Origin: Candidatus Delongbacteria bacterium
Lineage (GTDB): Bacteria > UBA4055
Direction of reading: 5' to 3'
Length of the DNA stretch: 10,094 bases
Assembly: GCA_028702975.1 (NCBI GenBank)
Contig: JAQVNT010000042.1
Coordinates: 1 to 10,094, forward strand
Shown: positions 7,602-10,094 of the stretch, in pieces
How the letters are laid out: each line of letters opens with the position of its first letter
Position numbering within the stretch: the stretch's first letter is position 1
Made by a program: the position numbers and the translations under genes
The notes under the pieces: generated by a model
What the model saw: only the letters and a program-made list of their open reading frames with translations
Told to the model about the DNA's origin: nothing
Database searches by the model: none

Positions 7602-8047
7602 TGACCCGTAAGATCGATACAATAGTGATCCACTGCAGCGCGACGGAGTTCGGGAACAGGATCCTGTTCAAAAGGTGGCACAAAAAGCGGGGCTGGGACG
7701 ATGTAGGCTACCATTTTATAATTACGAACGCATATCCTTTGAAGAAATACTGGATCGACAAGACACCCGATTTTTCCTCTGACGGCCGCGTGGAAAAAGG
7801 CCGCCCCGTCGAACTTGCGGGAGCGCATGTCAGGCTTCACAACGATAACACAATAGGTATCTGCCTTGTGGGCGACATGACTTTCTCAGGAAGGCAGTTC
7901 GATGCGCTCCGCAGGCTGGTCAAACGCCTCGCCGCCGAATACGGCATCACAGCCGTCAAGGGGCATTACGAGTACGACACGGCGCGGGAACAGGGCAAGA
8001 CCTGCCCGAACATCGATATGGACTATTTAAGAAGTATTCTAAAATAA
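7601..8047 (+). CDS. Zinc-dependent N-acetylmuramoyl-L-alanine amidase (Amidase_2, T7-lysozyme/PGRP type)
   Basis: This 148-residue single-domain protein belongs to the family that cuts the bond between MurNAc and L-Ala of the peptidoglycan stem. IVIHCSAT supplies zinc ligand His11, GHYEYD supplies His122 and KTCPNID supplies Cys135. The other active-site residues of T7 lysozyme also have equivalents: Tyr37 in VGYHF and Lys133. GAHVRLHNDNTIGICLVG (74-91) is the family core. Residues about 44-60 form an extra loop compared with T7 lysozyme. No signal peptide, membrane helix or wall-binding domain is visible, so it resembles a phage endolysin and would stay in the cytoplasm unless released. The ATG overlaps the kinase stop (TAATG), implying translational coupling. 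G+C reaches about 60% in 7861-7980, and CGC/CGG arginine codons appear, unlike the kinase gene, which hints at separate ancestry. Alternative roles are wall recycling or prophage-derived lysis; no holin is seen. Confidence 0.9.
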   Translation: MTRKIDTIVIHCSATEFGNRILFKRWHKKRGWDDVGYHFIITNAYPLKKYWIDKTPDFSSDGRVEKGRPVELAGAHVRLHNDNTIGICLVGDMTFSGRQFDALRRLVKRLAAEYGITAVKGHYEYDTAREQGKTCPNIDMDYLRSILK

Positions 8048-8090
8048 CACCGCCAGTAATTATGTATCTTTTTAATATTAATTAACAATC

Positions 8091-8921
8091 TTATTTGTCA
8101 CTTAACAATGTTAGAATAAATTTTTCCTTCACGCACTTCATCGAAAAAGTGAACGGCAGGTCTTTGCCTTCAAGATACCAGTAACCTTCATCGTTCTTTA
8201 CCATATTGGGATATCTGTTCCAGCTCATAAAGGGATATTCCTTAAATGATTTGATCCTTAGACCGTTCTTTACTGCGGAATTTATGAATTCGCTGACGGG
8301 ATGAGCCCATTCATACTCAACATTATTTACAAGCTTTTCATCTCCGTCGGTATAAGTGTTGTCCTCTACATACCTGTGAGGCCCATTGTTGAAGTAAGGC
8401 CCGATCATTTCGATCTCTTTTTTCTCTTCATTGTACTCGAAAAGGTGATTTGTAGGATGTCCGTCCAGTATGACGAGTTCTCCACCCGGTTTGAGAAAAT
8501 ACGAAGCTATCTCAAACCAACGGTTCAGGTCGTTGATCCAGCAGAACACGCCGTATGATGCGAACACTATGTCGTATTCGCCTTTAAGGTGTTCGTCGAG
8601 TTCCAGCACGTTCGAGCAGACGAATTCGGCTTTCAGCCCTGTCTGTTCTGTTAGTTCTTTAGCGAGCTCTATAGCTTTATCCGAAAAATCGGCGCCGGTT
8701 ACTTCCGCTCCCAGCCTCGCCAGTGATAGAGTGGACATTCCGAAATGACACTGCAGGTGAAGCAGCCTCTTCCCTTTCACATCACCGAGTTCTTCAAGCT
8801 CAAGACGGTCCAGAGAGCTTCTGCCTTTTATGAAACCTTCCACATCGTAGAATCTCGATTTTTTATGGATCCCGACGCGTTCGTTCCAGTTTTTCTTATT
8901 TGTATTAAAATATTCGTTCAT
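8091..8921 (-). CDS. Class I SAM-dependent methyltransferase, substrate unknown
   Basis: This 276-residue cytoplasmic protein has a Rossmann methyltransferase core. Motif I is LLHLQCHFGMSTLSLARLGA (53-72), which has the form LLHLQCHFG rather than the common E/DxGxGxG. Asp78 in VTGADFS is the acidic residue that should bind the SAM ribose. Further motifs are YDIVFASYGVFCWI and, after the core helix, LKPGGELVILDGHP. The N-terminal cap (MNEYFNTNKKNWNERV, then SRFYDVEGF) and a C-terminal extension rich in Trp and Tyr are shared, as I recall, with a conserved orphan family common in Bacteroidota. Its substrate is probably a small molecule and cannot be read from the sequence. The start is supported by AAGGA at 8928-8932, six bases upstream. 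The gene converges on the amidase gene with only 43 A/T-rich bases between the stops. Its leader carries a mini-ORF and inverted repeats, described separately. Confidence 0.9.
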   Translation of the reverse strand: MNEYFNTNKKNWNERVGIHKKSRFYDVEGFIKGRSSLDRLELEELGDVKGKRLLHLQCHFGMSTLSLARLGAEVTGADFSDKAIELAKELTEQTGLKAEFVCSNVLELDEHLKGEYDIVFASYGVFCWINDLNRWFEIASYFLKPGGELVILDGHPTNHLFEYNEEKKEIEMIGPYFNNGPHRYVEDNTYTDGDEKLVNNVEYEWAHPVSEFINSAVKNGLRIKSFKEYPFMSWNRYPNMVKNDEGYWYLEGKDLPFTFSMKCVKEKFILTLLSDK

Positions 8922-8930
8922 TTTTAATCC

Positions 8931-8951
8931 TTATTTGTTGTAATTTAACAT
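8931..8951 (-). CDS. Possible six-codon leader ORF (MLNYNK) before the methyltransferase
   Basis: On the - strand an ATG at 8951-8949 is preceded by GGGG (8957-8960, within GAAGGGG) with a five-base spacer. It reads Met-Leu-Asn-Tyr-Asn-Lys and stops with TAA at 8933-8931. That stop overlaps the AAGGA ribosome-binding site of the methyltransferase, and the mini-ORF is in the same frame as it. This could be a translational-coupling leader, or simply a chance ATG after a G-rich run. The small size gives no coding evidence by itself. Confidence 0.25.
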   Translation of the reverse strand: MLNYNK

Positions 8952-8965
8952 TTATTCCCCTTCGT

Positions 8966-9012
8966 CCTGACGCAAATAGAAGACGCGCGCTTTCTCCTGA
9001 TGGGTCGTCAGG
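8966..9012 (-). promoter_or_regulatory. Two mutually exclusive inverted-repeat pairings in the methyltransferase leader
   Basis: Reading the - strand, CCTGACG (9012-9006) can pair perfectly with CGTCAGG (8972-8966) across a 33-base loop. Alternatively its first five bases, CCTGA (9012-9008), can pair with TCAGG (9000-8996) across a seven-base loop. The two pairings share one arm and exclude each other, as in attenuators or riboswitch expression platforms. No U-tract follows either stem, so neither is an ordinary intrinsic terminator. The G/C-rich patch stands out in an A/T-rich gap. No known riboswitch class was recognised. Confidence 0.3.
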
Positions 9013-9033
9013 GGGAGTTTGTGCGGAACCGAT

Positions 9034-9047
9034 ATTCTGATTAGAAT
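9034..9047. repeat. Short perfect inverted repeat ATTCT-GATT-AGAAT
   Basis: A five-base perfect dyad with a four-base loop lies about 63-76 bases beyond the acetyltransferase stop. On the + strand it is followed by TTTT (9048-9051), a weak terminator-like look, but no + strand gene ends nearby. On the - strand, the transcribed direction, there is no U-tract after it. It could be an operator dyad for the methyltransferase promoter, or chance in A/T-rich DNA. Confidence 0.2.
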
Positions 9048-9109
9048 TTTTGTACTGCAAATATAATTACATGCCGAAGAGTACGCAAGTAATATTTCCA
9101 GATATTGTA

Positions 9110-10094
9110 TTAAGTAAGATTGTCAGCGTCAAGTTCATAGAGTACATCGCAGCCCTCGTATTTGAACCCGAGCAGCTTGCTGGTCCGTTTCGAACCAAAG
9201 TTATAAGGATGCGTCTCCGTTACGATCGAGGAGATCCTGCTGCCGAAGTCCTTTGTTATCCTGAAAAAATTCTCCGCTTTCATCCACTTTGCTATTCCTC
9301 TATGCCTGTATTCGGACAGCGTACCTGTCATATACTGATAAGGGTACTGAGGATATTTTTTATTTATGAAGATGTTGGTCATTCCGATAAGCCGGTTCTC
9401 AGAATTGAACGCAAGTATCCTGTATGATGCCACTTCTTTCTTCTTTTCTTTTTTTTCTCTTTCCGCCATCATTTTCGGATCGATAAAAGTATTAAAATAA
9501 TTTGGTTTGGGCATATCCTCCATCAGATGAGTGAAAAGAGCACAGTACTCTTTGATAAGCTTTTGAGGAAGTGTAGTATAGAATTTCAGCCGTATGTCCG
9601 GATTCGCAGCCGGTAATTCCCTCAGCCATTTTTTCATCTCTTTTTTATTCGCCTCTTTCGGCGGAAGATTCATTCTGATCGTGTATTCTCCGAGTTTTCC
9701 GTTGAGTTTAAGAGCGATCTCCCTGAAAGTATCGTTAAATGTCTTGAACAGTATTATGCCGTCCCTTTTTTTATCAAAATATTTTTTTATCTGTTCGGAT
9801 ATAATGCAGACGATCTCATCATCAGCTGAAGTATGGACGGAATTATAAAACACCTCGAGGTGATTTGTTCTTGAACCTGAAGGTATAGAGGACACTAAGA
9901 AATAACCGTAAAACTCATTCCCTTTCTGAATAAGACTGACACAGTGCAGATTCTTATCGTTCTTCAATGAATCAGTAATGGATTTTTTCAGATTCTCCCA
10001 GTTTAGAAACGGTGTTTTTGTACCCGGTCTTTCGTTGACCTGTACCCTCATGTCGAAATATTTTTTCCATACTTCGTCAGATATCCTTTTTACG
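9110..10094 (-). CDS. Tandem-GNAT family N-acetyltransferase; N-terminus outside the window
   Basis: The frame has no stop between the right edge and the Met at 10051. The 14 preceding codons read as plausible protein (VKRISDEVWKKYFD), so the true start lies beyond 10094 and at least 327 residues are visible. Numbering from the Met at 10051, the C-terminal GNAT domain covers about residues 160-313. Its acetyl-CoA motif A is TGTLSEYRHRGIAKW (RxxGxA at 249-254), followed by SIVTETHPYNFGSKRTSKLLGF, the usual T..N..N..M...LGF end of the fold. The N-terminal half looks like a second, diverged GNAT fold, as in tandem GNAT proteins, where an ERPGTKTPF-like segment (ERPxDPP) follows the first helix. 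A Lys/Glu-rich linker (MAEREKKEKKKEVAS) precedes the second domain. The acetyl acceptor cannot be predicted. It lies 188 bases upstream of the methyltransferase on the same strand, so co-transcription is possible but not tight. Confidence 0.85.
   Translation of the reverse strand, partial: VKRISDEVWKKYFDMRVQVNERPGTKTPFLNWENLKKSITDSLKNDKNLHCVSLIQKGNEFYGYFLVSSIPSGSRTNHLEVFYNSVHTSADDEIVCIISEQIKKYFDKKRDGIILFKTFNDTFREIALKLNGKLGEYTIRMNLPPKEANKKEMKKWLRELPAANPDIRLKFYTTLPQKLIKEYCALFTHLMEDMPKPNYFNTFIDPKMMAEREKKEKKKEVASYRILAFNSENRLIGMTNIFINKKYPQYPYQYMTGTLSEYRHRGIAKWMKAENFFRITKDFGSRISSIVTETHPYNFGSKRTSKLLGFKYEGCDVLYELDADNLT

Noticed and set aside
8048..8090. Bidirectional terminator in the convergent gap, centred on TTAATATTAA (8072-8081)
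   Set aside because: The palindrome is only ten A/T bases with no G/C stem, too weak to call a terminator.
9050..9427. 125-residue + strand ORF and other antisense ORFs opposite frr, argS, the kinase, the methyltransferase and the acetyltransferase
   Set aside because: They lie antisense to genes with clear family motifs, show no recognisable domains of their own, and have no convincing ribosome-binding sites.

Overview
This is a bacterial chromosomal window. It holds six genes complete at both ends and two cut by the window edges. The five left genes (SPFH/GYF protein, zinc-ribbon protein, frr, argS and the giant kinase) and the amidase lie on the + strand, and two genes lie on the - strand. 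Most of the DNA has moderate G+C and prefers AGA/AGG for arginine and ATA for isoleucine. Single-copy translation genes (frr, argS) show it is core chromosome. The methyltransferase resembles a family I associate with Bacteroidota and other FCB-group bacteria, and the frr promoter candidate also fits the Bacteroidota -33/-7 pattern. An FCB or neighbouring lineage is therefore my best guess, but no marker here fixes the taxon.

Left part (1-1465): the C-terminal end of a probable SPFH/Band-7 protein that ends in a GYF_2 domain. It overlaps by one base a tail-anchored protein with two zinc ribbons. This looks like the bacterial SPFH/zinc-ribbon membrane module comparable to YdjI/YdjG of Bacillus.

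Middle part (1466-8047): after an 84-base gap with a plausible promoter comes a tight same-strand run. It contains frr (ribosome recycling factor), argS (arginyl-tRNA synthetase), a 1254-residue Ser/Thr-kinase/NTPase/winged-helix/TPR-like protein, and a T7-lysozyme-type peptidoglycan amidase. Gaps are 16 and 6 bases, and the last pair overlaps as TAATG. The first two genes are housekeeping. The last two form the most unusual part of the window: a large signalling protein translationally coupled to an amidase without a signal peptide. That amidase is more GC-rich than its neighbours.

Right part (8048-10094): two - strand genes converge on the run. One is a class I SAM-dependent methyltransferase. 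The other is a tandem-GNAT acetyltransferase whose reading frame stays open to the right edge, so its start lies outside. The 188-base gap between them carries two mutually exclusive inverted-repeat pairings and a six-codon leader ORF directly before the methyltransferase.

No tRNA, rRNA, CRISPR array, insertion sequence or replication origin was seen. The strongest candidate for something undescribed is the kinase-NTPase plus amidase pair. Its role is inferred, not shown.
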